Assembly: GCF_000702445.1 (NCBI RefSeq)
Contig: NZ_JNIF01000004.1
Coordinates: 992,001 to 1,056,000 of the forward strand
Direction of reading: 5' to 3'
Length of the DNA: 64,000 nt
From: Bryobacter aggregatus MPL3
GTDB lineage: Bacteria > Acidobacteriota > Terriglobia > Bryobacterales > Bryobacteraceae
Under the pieces are notes generated by a model. The model searched no databases, was not told where the DNA came from, and was given only the letters and a program-made list of their open reading frames with translations. Of this stretch, positions 41,488-51,281 are shown one piece after another (position 1 is the first letter of the stretch; each line of letters starts with the position of its first letter). A program made the position numbers and the translations under genes.

Positions 41488-43853
41488 AACCAGATGCGAT
41501 AACGGATTGAAATCGTGCGCGGCTGTACGAGCCGGGTGCCGACGAATGCGCTTTGAAAGTTATAGAGCGCCGTCTGATCCGTCAGGTTATTCACCTGGGC
41601 GCCAAGCTCCCAACGGGCTCGATCCTTCACGGTCTTCCGATAGCCGATTAGCAGATCGTATATGGTTCTGGGGCGTACGCGAGGAGTCCTTTGGTCAAGT
41701 GCAACGTAAGGGAGCAGGTCGGCATAATCAGGGTCTGCTGCAACCTCTCGCGGGTCGGATGGATTGGCCACCAGTCCGGAATCATACCGCCCGCTGAAGG
41801 TGCCAAACCATCCCCGCTGGCTGCGATACGCAATCATCCCGCTCGCGCCGAGCTTCTGATCGTGATCGATCACGAAAGGTCCTTGCGACAAAGCAGCAAC
41901 CGCATCATTCCCAATAAACAAGCCGCCCGTAAACGGCGGGGTCGAGATCGCCCGCGCATGCGTCAGACTGAGATTCCCGGTAAAGCCGCGTCTGGACTTC
42001 ATCTCGATCCTTGCCTCTGCTCCATTCACCCGGATACTGGCCAATGCAATCGGGAAGATGATTCCTGTGTTGAAGAAGTTGTTGTTATCTTGCTGGTTCG
42101 TTGCATCCTTGTGATAGACCGCGCCTGCAAAGTTGATCCAAGTACCCAGGCTCTGCTGCACGCCCGCTTCATAGAAGTTCTGCTTCTCGGGGCGAATGCG
42201 AATCGTTGTTCCGCCAAAAGTCTGCCGGACCACTGGTGGCGCGAGTGCTCCCGCTTCGTCAGAACTGGAGAGCAGCAGATTCTCATTCGGTGGGGTCTGG
42301 TACAGCCGATTGTAAGCAATCCGGAACACCGTCCCCGTCTCCCGCAGATGATACGCAAGCCCAAGCCGGGGTTGCCATTGGGCGCCATGCGTCAGAAAGC
42401 GATAGGAGTCATAACGCAGTCCGAGCGTTGCGGTAAAGCGTCCCATCCGCACTTGATCCTGAAAGAATCCGCTCTGCAAGGCGCCACGATCCTTCGCGTT
42501 AAAGTGGAAGGTCTTGCCACCAAGTGGAAGCGTGTAGTCGGCCAGTTCCGGATCGAAGTTCGGGTCGGTCACGGCAAAGCGAAACTGCTCATGCAAGGGA
42601 TAGTGCTGGGAGTCGACGCCGATACGCAGGTTGTGCCGGCCCCAGATCTTCGAGTAGCGCGCATTCAGATTGATTGTCTTCGCCGTCCGGTTTTGCCATG
42701 CCGTCACTGGTGTATCCCCCGCACTCGGCAGCAACTGCGCACGCGTTGAACGTAGACTGAGATTCGACTCGAAGGTGCTGCTGGCATCGATCACATGCAG
42801 CCAGGTTCCGGAGACACTCAAGTCGCTCAGATCCTGCCGCTGGTCCATCCGGTTGGCTTGTTGTGAGCGAAGATTTGCACTCTCGAAGCCAGCTCTTCCG
42901 CCCATAAACAAAAGCCGGATCGTATCGCGGTTCGACGCCTGATAATCCAATCGCTGGAAGAAGCGTTCCGAGTTTCCGCCGTTATGAAGATTGTCGAGAG
43001 AGACGCTATCGAGATAGCGATGCGTCTTGACCGTCATGCCCATTCCAGACCAGGCAAAGCGCCCCGCTTCTCCCGCCACCGAAAGCCCTTGGCTCAACGA
43101 ATCGAACTGACCCGCCTGTGCATTCCACACTCCAGTAAACTTGCGGCCCAGGCCATGCCCCGAGCGCGTTGTCACTTGTGCGACCGCGCTGACTTTGTTG
43201 CCATACTCGGCCGGAATATTGCCGGTGTAGAGTTCCACTGTCTCGACAATCGACGGGTCAATTGCGTTGGCGAAGGCGCCGCCAAGCTGATCGCTGATCG
43301 GCATCCCATCGACAACGAAGGTCATCTGGTTGTGCGCCCCACGCGGATGGATGCTGCCATTCGCGTTCTGGGCAAAGCCCGGAAAGGTGGCCAATACTTG
43401 TTCCAGCCCTCGTGATCCCCCACTCCGCGCCAATTGGTCAATCGTCTCACGCGACATCTGCGCACGGCTGCCTGTCTGTTCTGGATCAATGTTGGTAGAC
43501 TCAGACCGCTCAACTACAGTTAAGCTCTCACCGCTATGAGCGACTCCCAAAACCAGCACCACTTCTTCCGGAATGTTCGAACGAATCGCGATCGTTCGCG
43601 TGGCACTGGCAAGCTGTGCCCCGCTCGCCGTTAATCGAAACCGTTGCCAGGGCAGGTTCAGGAAACGTACGCCCCCTCCTGCATCGGTCTTGAGCTCTTG
43701 CTGCCAGCCTCCGGCCTCCAGACTCAGTTCGACCTGCACGCCGGGAACGGCAGAACCGGAACTGTCCTGAACCTGGACAACAAGACTGCCGCCTGTCTGG
43801 GCAAAGATCAAGAAAGATTGAAATAGAAATACTAGAGCTAACCTGATAGTCAT
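41484..43853 (-). CDS. TonB-dependent receptor 3 with N-terminal carboxypeptidase-regulatory-like domain
   Basis: 789 residues. Sec signal (MTIRLALVFLFQSFLIFAQ), a compact regulatory Ig-like domain (about 20-105), an easily recognised TonB plug (SRETIDQLARSGGSRGLEQV, QMTFVVDGMPISDQLGGAF, ELYTGNIPAEYGNKVSAV) and a barrel ending SIRYRIWF. It is closer to classical siderophore/vitamin receptors than receptors 1 and 2. Follows the M20 peptidase gene by 47 bp but has its own promoter and an inverted repeat around the start codon. Ligand unknown. Confidence 0.88.
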   Translation of the reverse strand: MTIRLALVFLFQSFLIFAQTGGSLVVQVQDSSGSAVPGVQVELSLEAGGWQQELKTDAGGGVRFLNLPWQRFRLTASGAQLASATRTIAIRSNIPEEVVLVLGVAHSGESLTVVERSESTNIDPEQTGSRAQMSRETIDQLARSGGSRGLEQVLATFPGFAQNANGSIHPRGAHNQMTFVVDGMPISDQLGGAFANAIDPSIVETVELYTGNIPAEYGNKVSAVAQVTTRSGHGLGRKFTGVWNAQAGQFDSLSQGLSVAGEAGRFAWSGMGMTVKTHRYLDSVSLDNLHNGGNSERFFQRLDYQASNRDTIRLLFMGGRAGFESANLRSQQANRMDQRQDLSDLSVSGTWLHVIDASSTFESNLSLRSTRAQLLPSAGDTPVTAWQNRTAKTINLNARYSKIWGRHNLRIGVDSQHYPLHEQFRFAVTDPNFDPELADYTLPLGGKTFHFNAKDRGALQSGFFQDQVRMGRFTATLGLRYDSYRFLTHGAQWQPRLGLAYHLRETGTVFRIAYNRLYQTPPNENLLLSSSDEAGALAPPVVRQTFGGTTIRIRPEKQNFYEAGVQQSLGTWINFAGAVYHKDATNQQDNNNFFNTGIIFPIALASIRVNGAEARIEMKSRRGFTGNLSLTHARAISTPPFTGGLFIGNDAVAALSQGPFVIDHDQKLGASGMIAYRSQRGWFGTFSGRYDSGLVANPSDPREVAADPDYADLLPYVALDQRTPRVRPRTIYDLLIGYRKTVKDRARWELGAQVNNLTDQTALYNFQSAFVGTRLVQPRTISIRYRIWF

Positions 43854-43867
43854 ACTTGAACTATCAG
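43843..43867 (-). promoter_or_regulatory. 8-bp inverted repeat flanking the receptor 3 start codon
   Basis: CTGATAGT (43843-43850) and ACTATCAG (43860-43867) are exact complements with a 9-nt centre that contains the receptor's ATG. It could be an operator overlapping the -10 box, or an RNA hairpin presenting the start codon in its loop. Confidence 0.5.
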
Positions 43868-43894
43868 AATACAGTTAACTATGGTTAAACACAA
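43866..43894 (-). promoter_or_regulatory. Predicted promoter of TonB receptor 3
   Basis: On the minus strand TTGTGT (43889-43894), a 17-bp spacer and TATTCT (43866-43871). The spacer contains the inverted repeat TTAAC-n4-GTTAA. The predicted transcript would start only 5-8 nt before the ATG, so the mRNA is nearly leaderless. Confidence 0.45.
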
Positions 43895-43900
43895 GAACCA

Positions 43901-45142
43901 CTATTTGCCGGCGAGCATCGCCACCAGCAATGCCGCCATCTGGGGCGCGCGATAGGCGTCGTCTCCTTCCTCAAACCATTCGTCGATCGAGTGCGCGTTC
44001 GGGCTCCGTCCGCCACCTCCAATCGTTACCGCTGGAATGCCGAGACTCATGGGAAGATTCGAGTCCGTACTCCCGCTTCCAGTCGCGAATGCGGGAATCT
44101 TCAGCGCCTTTGCCGCACCGAAGGCTGCTTGGATGATGGGCAGATCATCACCAGGGCTTGCCGCCGGACGCGAGCCGATGTTCTTGATCTCGAGCTCCAA
44201 TGCCGCCTGACTGTTGGGCCAACGCTTCTTCTCCGCCTCCAGGCCAAACTGCAGGGCCGCGCGCAGGCGCTCATCGAGCGCGGCGAGTTCCTTTGGAGAT
44301 TCACTTCGGATATCCACCTCCATGCTCACCTCAATGGGAATGGAGTTCACGCTCGTTCCACCCTTCACCGTCCCGATATTGAAGGTGGTGCGAGGATTCT
44401 GTGGCACTTCGATATCGGCGATCCTGGCGATCGCGCGGCCCATCGCATGAGCTGGGTTCGGCATTCCGAACGCGCCATAGCTATGTCCGCCACGCCCCTT
44501 GTAGCTGACCAGATAGCGATTGCTTCCAACGCCGCGAGAGGTGATGCGAAAGCCGGTGCCATCGACGGAGATGAAGGCATCCACCTGGCCCTTCAGCTCC
44601 TTAGTAAACAGATGCCGGACACCGCGCAAATCGCCCTGCCCTTCTTCGCCAACGGTGGCGACGAAGAGGACTGTGCCTTTGAACTGCGGCTTGTTCTCGC
44701 GTAGAGCCTTCCCAACGGCAAGCACTACGGCGAGTCCCCGGCAGTCATCTCCGATTCCAAGGCCCGTCAGCCGTTTCCCTTCCCGCTTGACGTGGACATC
44801 CATGCCCTCTGGAAAGACCGTGTCGAGGTGCGCGCTGAATACAATCAGCGGCTTCGACGCAGTCGATCCTGGCAGACGGCTGATGACGTTGCCTTCTGAA
44901 TCGATGCGAACCTCCTCCATGCCAAGAGCTGCGAGTCGACGTGCATACTCTTTGCCGCGCGCGGCCTCACCAAAAGGAGGAGCAGGAATTTCACAGATCG
45001 ACGTTTGCTGTTCGATCGTCCAGGCGTTATTCGTTTGAATGGAGGCAAGCGTAGCGGCGAGACGTGAGTCCGCCATCCACTCAGAAGCAGTTTGGGCTCC
45101 CAAGACAAGGGAGCCCAAAAGAAGGATCAGGATTGGTTGCAT
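43901..45142 (-). CDS. Exported M20-family metallopeptidase (tripeptidase/carboxypeptidase type)
   Basis: 413 residues with Sec signal (MQPILILLLGSLVLGAQ). M20 dizinc site: SAHLDTVFPEG (first His and Asp), GIGDDCRG (bridging Asp), TVGEEGQGDLRG (catalytic Glu and ligand Glu) and the final NAHSIDEWF. The GRGGHSYG lid-domain motif marks PepT-like exopeptidases. Acts in the periplasm on short peptides or acyl-amino acids. It lies between the Ig-repeat gene (21 bp upstream) and receptor 3, suggesting a peptide-scavenging link. Confidence 0.88.
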   Translation of the reverse strand: MQPILILLLGSLVLGAQTASEWMADSRLAATLASIQTNNAWTIEQQTSICEIPAPPFGEAARGKEYARRLAALGMEEVRIDSEGNVISRLPGSTASKPLIVFSAHLDTVFPEGMDVHVKREGKRLTGLGIGDDCRGLAVVLAVGKALRENKPQFKGTVLFVATVGEEGQGDLRGVRHLFTKELKGQVDAFISVDGTGFRITSRGVGSNRYLVSYKGRGGHSYGAFGMPNPAHAMGRAIARIADIEVPQNPRTTFNIGTVKGGTSVNSIPIEVSMEVDIRSESPKELAALDERLRAALQFGLEAEKKRWPNSQAALELEIKNIGSRPAASPGDDLPIIQAAFGAAKALKIPAFATGSGSTDSNLPMSLGIPAVTIGGGGRSPNAHSIDEWFEEGDDAYRAPQMAALLVAMLAGK

Positions 45143-45163
45143 CTATCCGTTCAGGATACGATG

Positions 45164-48100
45164 CTAATTCGCCGCAACTGCTGCTGAGGCGCCCTCCCCG
45201 TTGGTGATCACCACACTCACGCCCGTGATATCGGCGGGGTTGCCCGAAACCGTAAAGGGCAGAGTCAACGCAAACTGACCACCAAAGCTCTGGCTTGCCG
45301 CACTGGCAAACCAAGCCTGGATCGCAGCCTGCACATTCACCACTACTTGCGTTGCCGTCGTCAGATCCACGCTACCCGCAGCACTAAACGCAATCCGGGC
45401 TTCGCTCAGTTGCCTCGTATTCGAGTAGCCTTCGACGCGAATCTCAAGACTGCCACTCGAGCGAGTGACACGAACCGCAGTAATCACTGGAGCGGCGCGG
45501 GCAATCACGATCGTCCGGCTTGGGCCCGGAGAACTGACTCCCGCAAAGTTCAGCACGCTATCCACACGGATGGTTCCGGCAAGCGTACCCGTTGCAATGC
45601 TTGCGTTTGCATCGGCAAGAGTGACTTGCGTCGACCCGGCTGCAATCGTGAAGCTCATCTTGCGAGTCCCGTTCGCAAAACGAACCGCCGGATCGTCAAC
45701 ACCATGGATGGCGTCCGGAACAAAGCTCAACGTCAATTCCCCTGTCACTGGCACGCCGAAGGGGCTCGCGATTTGAATCGTGAACGGCAAATTCTGATTC
45801 ACACCGCCAGTGCCCGGCAAGCCATTAACAGAAACGCCCGGAGTGCTATCCGTCGTCACCTTGAGGCTGAGGACCTTCGTTGCACGGAGGCCAAGGCTAT
45901 CCGTCACCGTCACCACAAAGCTCTTTGTCCCGATTACGGAAGGCGTGCCGCTGATCCCGCCATTCGCAGAGAAGCTGAGCCCAGTGGGCAAATCGCCGTC
46001 GATGCTCCAACGATAAGGCTCACGGCCGCCCGTTGCGCCAATGGAACTGCTGTAGCTCACTCCAGCACTCCCGTTCGGCAACGATTCCGTTGTGATCTGC
46101 AACTTCTTCACACCGTCCGGACGAACCTCTAAGTTGTAGCTCTTCCGCGCTGTAGCGCCGGTCACATCCATCACCTGCACCGTAACTCCAAACTGCCCGG
46201 TAACGCTGGGCGTGCCGGAGAAGGAACCCGTCGCCGGATCGAAACTCACTCCGCTTGGAATCGAACCACGGACAATGGTCCAGAACAACGGTTGAGAACC
46301 ACCCTCGGCAGCCAGGCCGGCTGCATAGGCTTCATCCACCTTGCCATCTGGAATCGCATCGGTCGTAATATCGAGCGAGCCAGCCGGCTTCACATGCAGC
46401 AGGAATGACTTCTGCGCCTTTGCGCCTTTCGCATCGGAAACGGATACCGAAAGGCTCACATCGCCTGCTTGCGTTGGAGTGCCACTCACGGAGTCTCCGT
46501 TCGCATTCAGCCCGGCGGGAGTGCCTTCGATGCTCCAGCTATACGGAGCCTTCCCTCCTTCTACTCCAAATCCAGCACTGTAGGCTTTGCCAACGATCGC
46601 GTCCGAGAGCGGCGAACCTGTCGTAATCGTCAGCGGCAGATTGCCGTCTTTGATTTCGATGCTCAGCGCTTTGGGCGCCTTGCGTTTCAGATCATCCGTC
46701 GCCGTGACCGTAAAGCCAAAGCTACCCTTCTTGGTGGGCGTACCCTCGATGCTGCCGGAAAGTACATCGATCGACAGCCCCTCTGGCAGGGAGCCGCTCG
46801 TGATGCCGAAGCGAACAAAACCAACGGCGCCGCTGGTGGCCACTGTACTTGCATAGGCCCCGCCCACTGCGCCGTCTGCCAACGAGGTTGTTGAGATGAG
46901 GAAGGGTTGTCCGGTCACCTCAAAGATACAGGAGGTCTTGACCGAGGTCCCCGTGCGATCCGTCGCTTCGAATTCGCCGGTGAATTTACCCGCCTCTTCT
47001 GGCTTCGCGCTGAAGTTCGCCGCACCGGTGGAGGTGGCATCGAAGGCAAACGCGGTCGGCAACGTTCCCGAGGCAAGAGCCAGAGTATAAGGAGCCAGGC
47101 CACCGCTGATTGGGAAGCTGCCGCGTGTCGTCACGCCCAAGGGCAGCGTCAATGTCGCGGGACAGGAGAGCGATAGGGTGGAATTTCCCGCAGCCAGCAG
47201 AATGGTCCGGCTGGCGGTTGCCCCCGTCGCATCCTTCACCTGGAGAGAGAGGGCGAAGTTCCCCTTTGTGAGGGCGACACCGGAATAGCTGCCATCGCTC
47301 GCGAGCTTGAAGCCAGAGTCATTCGGAGCCACGAGCAGTGTCCAGGAGTAGGGACTCTTTCCACCGCCCGCTTCTACCTTTCCGGTGTAGCTTTCGCCAG
47401 CCGTCACCGCGATCGGCCCGGCAGTGAGGATTCGAAGATCGCCATTGGCCACACCGATCGAACACTGGGTCTGCGTCTTCGCGCTGCCCGCATCACTGAC
47501 GGCGAAAACGAATACCGAAGCGCCGAGTGCTGTCGGCGTCCCGCTGATCGAGCCGCTCGCCGGATCGAGTGCCAGTCCAGCCGGCAGGCTTCCGGAAGAG
47601 AGCGAGAACAGATAAGGACTTCTGCCGCCCAACACATTCGCGGCGGAAAGATAGGGAACTCCGAACTCCGCGGCGGCATTCGGGCAACCTAGACGGAAGC
47701 TCCCCTGGAATACTGGCATGGAAAAGCGAGCATCCACGCTCCCACCAGCAGCATCGCTCAGCACCACTGTAAACGTGTAGGTTCCGGCTGTCGTTGGCGT
47801 ACCGCTCAGACGGCCATCTGCAGAAAAGCTCACACCTGGCGTAACACTGCCGGAGCTCACTGCAAACCGGTAGGGAGGCGTTCCCCCAGCAGCTTGGATC
47901 GACTGCGAGTAGCTCAAGCCGACGGTCCCACCGTCCACAAAGCTCGTGGCAAAGTGCAACGGGTCTGTCGTTCCAATTGTGATCGAAAAGCTGCGAGTGG
48001 CAGACTGCTCCATGTAGTCATAAGCAGTCACCGAGAAGGTTGTTGTACCCGGAGATTGTGGCGTTCCTGAAATCACGCCGGTGCTCGAGCTCAGGCTCAA

Positions 48101-51100
48101 CCCGGCAGGCAGACTGCCGCTCAAGTAGTAATGATAGGGAGCGATGCCTCCACTCAGCACAAGCGGCGCGGAATAACTGCTATTCGGGCTGCCAGTGGGA
48201 AGAGAAGTGGTCACCCAGTTCAGCGGAGTGGCATTTGAGATATTGGCAACGCAAGATGCCGTTGTCGGCGGGGGCGAGACTTCATAGTAAATGTTACTGG
48301 AGTCTTGGACGGCGATCTGGTACGGATAAGTTCCACTCGCAAAAGGAGTGCCAGAGAGCATGCCGGTCTCCGGGTTCAGGCTCAGGCCTGGAGGCGGAGA
48401 ACTCTGATAGAGCGAGTAGGAATAAGGCCGTCGTCCCGCACTGGCGATGGCTGGAGAAGTATAGGCCTCTCCGGCAACCAGATCGTTCTGATCGGGGCAA
48501 GCGACGTTCAGAAGGAAGGTCGCGGATGCTCCGCCGAAAATCGTGCAGGAAGTGGAGATTGGCCCATTCAGACCACCACTCACGGTAGCCGTGAAGGTGC
48601 GTTCTGAGCTGCTCGAAGTGTCGGTCCCCATATTCGTTGTACCGCTAATCAAACCCGTCTGTGCGTTCAGCGAGAAGCCCGGGGGTAAGGTCCCGCTAGT
48701 AATAGCGTAAGTCAAGGTCCCACTCAGATTCACGCTCAGTGCAGATCGATATGGAGTGTTGCTGATTGTGTAAGGCAACGGGCAACGAAGCGACGGTGTG
48801 GTTGTGCGCGTTAGCGACACAATCAGGAAGTCGCGTTCCGCCGTCCGGCTGGCGCTATCGACAGCCCGGACGCGGAAATTACTGGTTCCCGCCGTCGTTG
48901 GCGTACCCTGAATGCCCCCAGTGGACGAATTCAATGCCAGCCCATTCGGCAAGTTGCCGCTCACGATCGAGAACGAGTAACCGCTGGTGCCGCCAACTGC
49001 CGACACACCCGAATAATAGGGAACGCCGACCCGTGCCGTCGTCCGTGGACTGGTGAGTTGGATCGGGCTCTGGGTGGTAATGGAGCAAGACCGGTTCACC
49101 GTGCGGGAAGAGACATCACCAGCACGAAGAGTAAAGGTGTAGAGTCCTTCCACAGTCGGCGTACCAGTCACATAGCCGTTCGACGAATTCAAGGTCAGCC
49201 CGGTTGGCAGGCTGCCACCGACAACGGAATAAACAATCGCGCCAAACTGCCCCAGCGTCGCCGCGGAGCTATAAGTCTGCCCCACAATCGCAGAATTGTC
49301 CGGGCAGGTGAAGCTTGTAATCAAGCCAGTGTAGGAGCGCACCGCGGAATTATTTCCACTGTCGACGGCCCGAATGGCAACATTGAAACTGCCAGTCACG
49401 TGAGGCGTTCCACTCAGAACACCGGAAGATGACAGTGAAAGCCCTGCAGGCAGCGAACCATCGCTGACGTCGAAATGATATCCGGTGCCAGTGCCGCCAC
49501 TTGCTGCGAACGAAAATGCCGGATAGGCGATATCAACTACGCCGCTCGGAATCTCTGTCGTCGTAATGGTGACTGGACCCGACGATCCTGACGAGAGAAT
49601 GACAATCTGCACCGTAGCCACTGCCGTGGCGCCGCTGAGATCAGTCACCCGAATCCCGGCAGTATAGGAGCCGCTCGCAGAAGGAGTGCCACCGATACTT
49701 CCGTCACTATTTAAGTTGAGGCCGGGCGGCAGTCCACCCGTCGCGATGGACCAGCTAAAGGTTGGGGTGCCGCCGCTCCGCGCAGAGGGCACTGCACTAC
49801 TGGAGTAGGCCGTACCCTGCACACCTTGCGGCATCACGATGCTTCCAAAAGCAGGCGCAGCATTGATCGTCACCTGGTAGGTCTGACTTGCCGTTTCTTC
49901 GTAGTCATCGTCCACCGTGGCCGTAAAGTTGAAGGTCCCCGTTGTTGTCGGGGTGCCGAAAATAGCACCGGCATTCACCGGGGAGGGCGCATTGAAAACA
50001 CGAATCGTGCAGGTCTTATCCACAACCTCCGAACCCGATGTTCCTCGCATCGTGAAGGTACTCAGACCAGCCGTGGTCGGCGTCCCGGAGAGCAGACCTT
50101 CGCTGTTCAGGCTGAGTCCTGCAGGGAAACTGCCGCTCAGCAATTGAATCCCGAAGGGGTACTGCGCATCAAGCAGAGTCAGTCCGGAGGCATAGTGAGA
50201 ACCCAGTTGCGCGTAACTCTGTGGGCACGCAGCACTCATGCTGAAGCCCGAATATGGGGGCACAATGGTCAGCGCACAATCCCGGTAGACCTGCAGTCCT
50301 GTCGCATCTTCTGCGTAAAGCGTATAAGGATAGCTACCTGCACTCGGCGCGGCGCCGGATAAGGTCCCAGCCGAGTTCATTGTCAGTTGTAGGGGAGGGT
50401 CTGCATTCGTGATCCAAAATCTATAGGGTCCTGTTCCTCCCGAAAGACTCGCTTGAGCCTGAAAGTAACGTCCCGCAACTGGATTGGTGGGGAGTAACGG
50501 ACAATTCGCCTTTGGGATATTCACAACTCCTGGCGGCAAGCTCCCCGTGGCGGAATACCGGTAGGCTCCAATCCCGTTTGCCGACTGGATGACGCCGAAG
50601 TATGGCTGATTCACAGTCCAGTTGGGAAGAGTGGAGGTTGAAATCTGGAGCGGCAGCGAGGTTACCGTGAGATTGATATTCGCCACATTCGATATGGCAT
50701 GATTCGCATCTCTGACATAGAGACTGAAAACATAGGTATTGGGCGCGACGTGAGCGGCTCCGGAGAGAATCGTTCCAGCACTATTTAAATTAAGCCCGGA
50801 CACCGGGGAATACTCATACTGGAATTTGTATGGCGCTACGCCACCATTCACTGTGAAATAACTCGCCAGAGTTACCGAATATGGCGTGTTGGCCACTGCA
50901 TTCGGAAGGCTGCTTTGCGTGGCGGTGAGGGTTGGAGGGGCAACGACGCGGATCGAAAAATTTCGTTCACCGTAGGCAATGGAACTGGAATCAACGGCCC
51001 GCACCGTGAAGGGATAAACTCCGGGCATCGCACCGGAGTCCAGAAAACCACTCACAACGCCCGTAGAAGGATCGATGCCAAGGCCGCTCGGAAGCGCTCC

Positions 51101-51271
51101 TTCACTGATGAACCAGGCATAATTCATAGCTCCGGTGGCTACAAGCGTAACCGGGCCATAGGAAGTGCTCTGCGTCCCATCCGGGAATGTATAGGGCTGG
51201 ATCGTAATCTGCCCAAATGCAGCCGCCACAACAAACAGGCTCGCCAAAACTACCTTTTGAATGATTCTCAT
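45164..51271 (-). CDS. Giant putative-Ig (He_PIG) repeat surface protein
   Basis: 2035 residues with a Sec signal (MRIIQKVVLASLFVVAAAFG). About twenty modules of 85-95 residues, each with LPxGLSL near its middle and ending ISGTPTTAGTYTFTV or a variant, are typical of He_PIG (putative Ig) domains of secreted adhesins and matrix proteins. Cys pairs (CP...CxI) recur in the N-terminal two thirds and may form disulfides. The C-terminal 230 residues are a different beta-sandwich. No LPxTG, PEP-CTERM or T9SS signature is evident. One module near residue 430 is truncated (see findings). Ten bp downstream of the Big-1-like gene, so probably co-transcribed. Confidence 0.88.
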   Translation of the reverse strand: MRIIQKVVLASLFVVAAAFGQITIQPYTFPDGTQSTSYGPVTLVATGAMNYAWFISEGALPSGLGIDPSTGVVSGFLDSGAMPGVYPFTVRAVDSSSIAYGERNFSIRVVAPPTLTATQSSLPNAVANTPYSVTLASYFTVNGGVAPYKFQYEYSPVSGLNLNSAGTILSGAAHVAPNTYVFSLYVRDANHAISNVANINLTVTSLPLQISTSTLPNWTVNQPYFGVIQSANGIGAYRYSATGSLPPGVVNIPKANCPLLPTNPVAGRYFQAQASLSGGTGPYRFWITNADPPLQLTMNSAGTLSGAAPSAGSYPYTLYAEDATGLQVYRDCALTIVPPYSGFSMSAACPQSYAQLGSHYASGLTLLDAQYPFGIQLLSGSFPAGLSLNSEGLLSGTPTTAGLSTFTMRGTSGSEVVDKTCTIRVFNAPSPVNAGAIFGTPTTTGTFNFTATVDDDYEETASQTYQVTINAAPAFGSIVMPQGVQGTAYSSSAVPSARSGGTPTFSWSIATGGLPPGLNLNSDGSIGGTPSASGSYTAGIRVTDLSGATAVATVQIVILSSGSSGPVTITTTEIPSGVVDIAYPAFSFAASGGTGTGYHFDVSDGSLPAGLSLSSSGVLSGTPHVTGSFNVAIRAVDSGNNSAVRSYTGLITSFTCPDNSAIVGQTYSSAATLGQFGAIVYSVVGGSLPTGLTLNSSNGYVTGTPTVEGLYTFTLRAGDVSSRTVNRSCSITTQSPIQLTSPRTTARVGVPYYSGVSAVGGTSGYSFSIVSGNLPNGLALNSSTGGIQGTPTTAGTSNFRVRAVDSASRTAERDFLIVSLTRTTTPSLRCPLPYTISNTPYRSALSVNLSGTLTYAITSGTLPPGFSLNAQTGLISGTTNMGTDTSSSSERTFTATVSGGLNGPISTSCTIFGGASATFLLNVACPDQNDLVAGEAYTSPAIASAGRRPYSYSLYQSSPPPGLSLNPETGMLSGTPFASGTYPYQIAVQDSSNIYYEVSPPPTTASCVANISNATPLNWVTTSLPTGSPNSSYSAPLVLSGGIAPYHYYLSGSLPAGLSLSSSTGVISGTPQSPGTTTFSVTAYDYMEQSATRSFSITIGTTDPLHFATSFVDGGTVGLSYSQSIQAAGGTPPYRFAVSSGSVTPGVSFSADGRLSGTPTTAGTYTFTVVLSDAAGGSVDARFSMPVFQGSFRLGCPNAAAEFGVPYLSAANVLGGRSPYLFSLSSGSLPAGLALDPASGSISGTPTALGASVFVFAVSDAGSAKTQTQCSIGVANGDLRILTAGPIAVTAGESYTGKVEAGGGKSPYSWTLLVAPNDSGFKLASDGSYSGVALTKGNFALSLQVKDATGATASRTILLAAGNSTLSLSCPATLTLPLGVTTRGSFPISGGLAPYTLALASGTLPTAFAFDATSTGAANFSAKPEEAGKFTGEFEATDRTGTSVKTSCIFEVTGQPFLISTTSLADGAVGGAYASTVATSGAVGFVRFGITSGSLPEGLSIDVLSGSIEGTPTKKGSFGFTVTATDDLKRKAPKALSIEIKDGNLPLTITTGSPLSDAIVGKAYSAGFGVEGGKAPYSWSIEGTPAGLNANGDSVSGTPTQAGDVSLSVSVSDAKGAKAQKSFLLHVKPAGSLDITTDAIPDGKVDEAYAAGLAAEGGSQPLFWTIVRGSIPSGVSFDPATGSFSGTPSVTGQFGVTVQVMDVTGATARKSYNLEVRPDGVKKLQITTESLPNGSAGVSYSSSIGATGGREPYRWSIDGDLPTGLSFSANGGISGTPSVIGTKSFVVTVTDSLGLRATKVLSLKVTTDSTPGVSVNGLPGTGGVNQNLPFTIQIASPFGVPVTGELTLSFVPDAIHGVDDPAVRFANGTRKMSFTIAAGSTQVTLADANASIATGTLAGTIRVDSVLNFAGVSSPGPSRTIVIARAAPVITAVRVTRSSGSLEIRVEGYSNTRQLSEARIAFSAAGSVDLTTATQVVVNVQAAIQAWFASAASQSFGGQFALTLPFTVSGNPADITGVSVVITNGEGASAAVAAN

Positions 51272-51281
51272 TGCGATTCCT

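Noticed and set aside
45164-51271. Repetitive DNA that could be taken for a CRISPR array or satellite
   Set aside because: The repeats are long, diverged and in frame, as protein modules.
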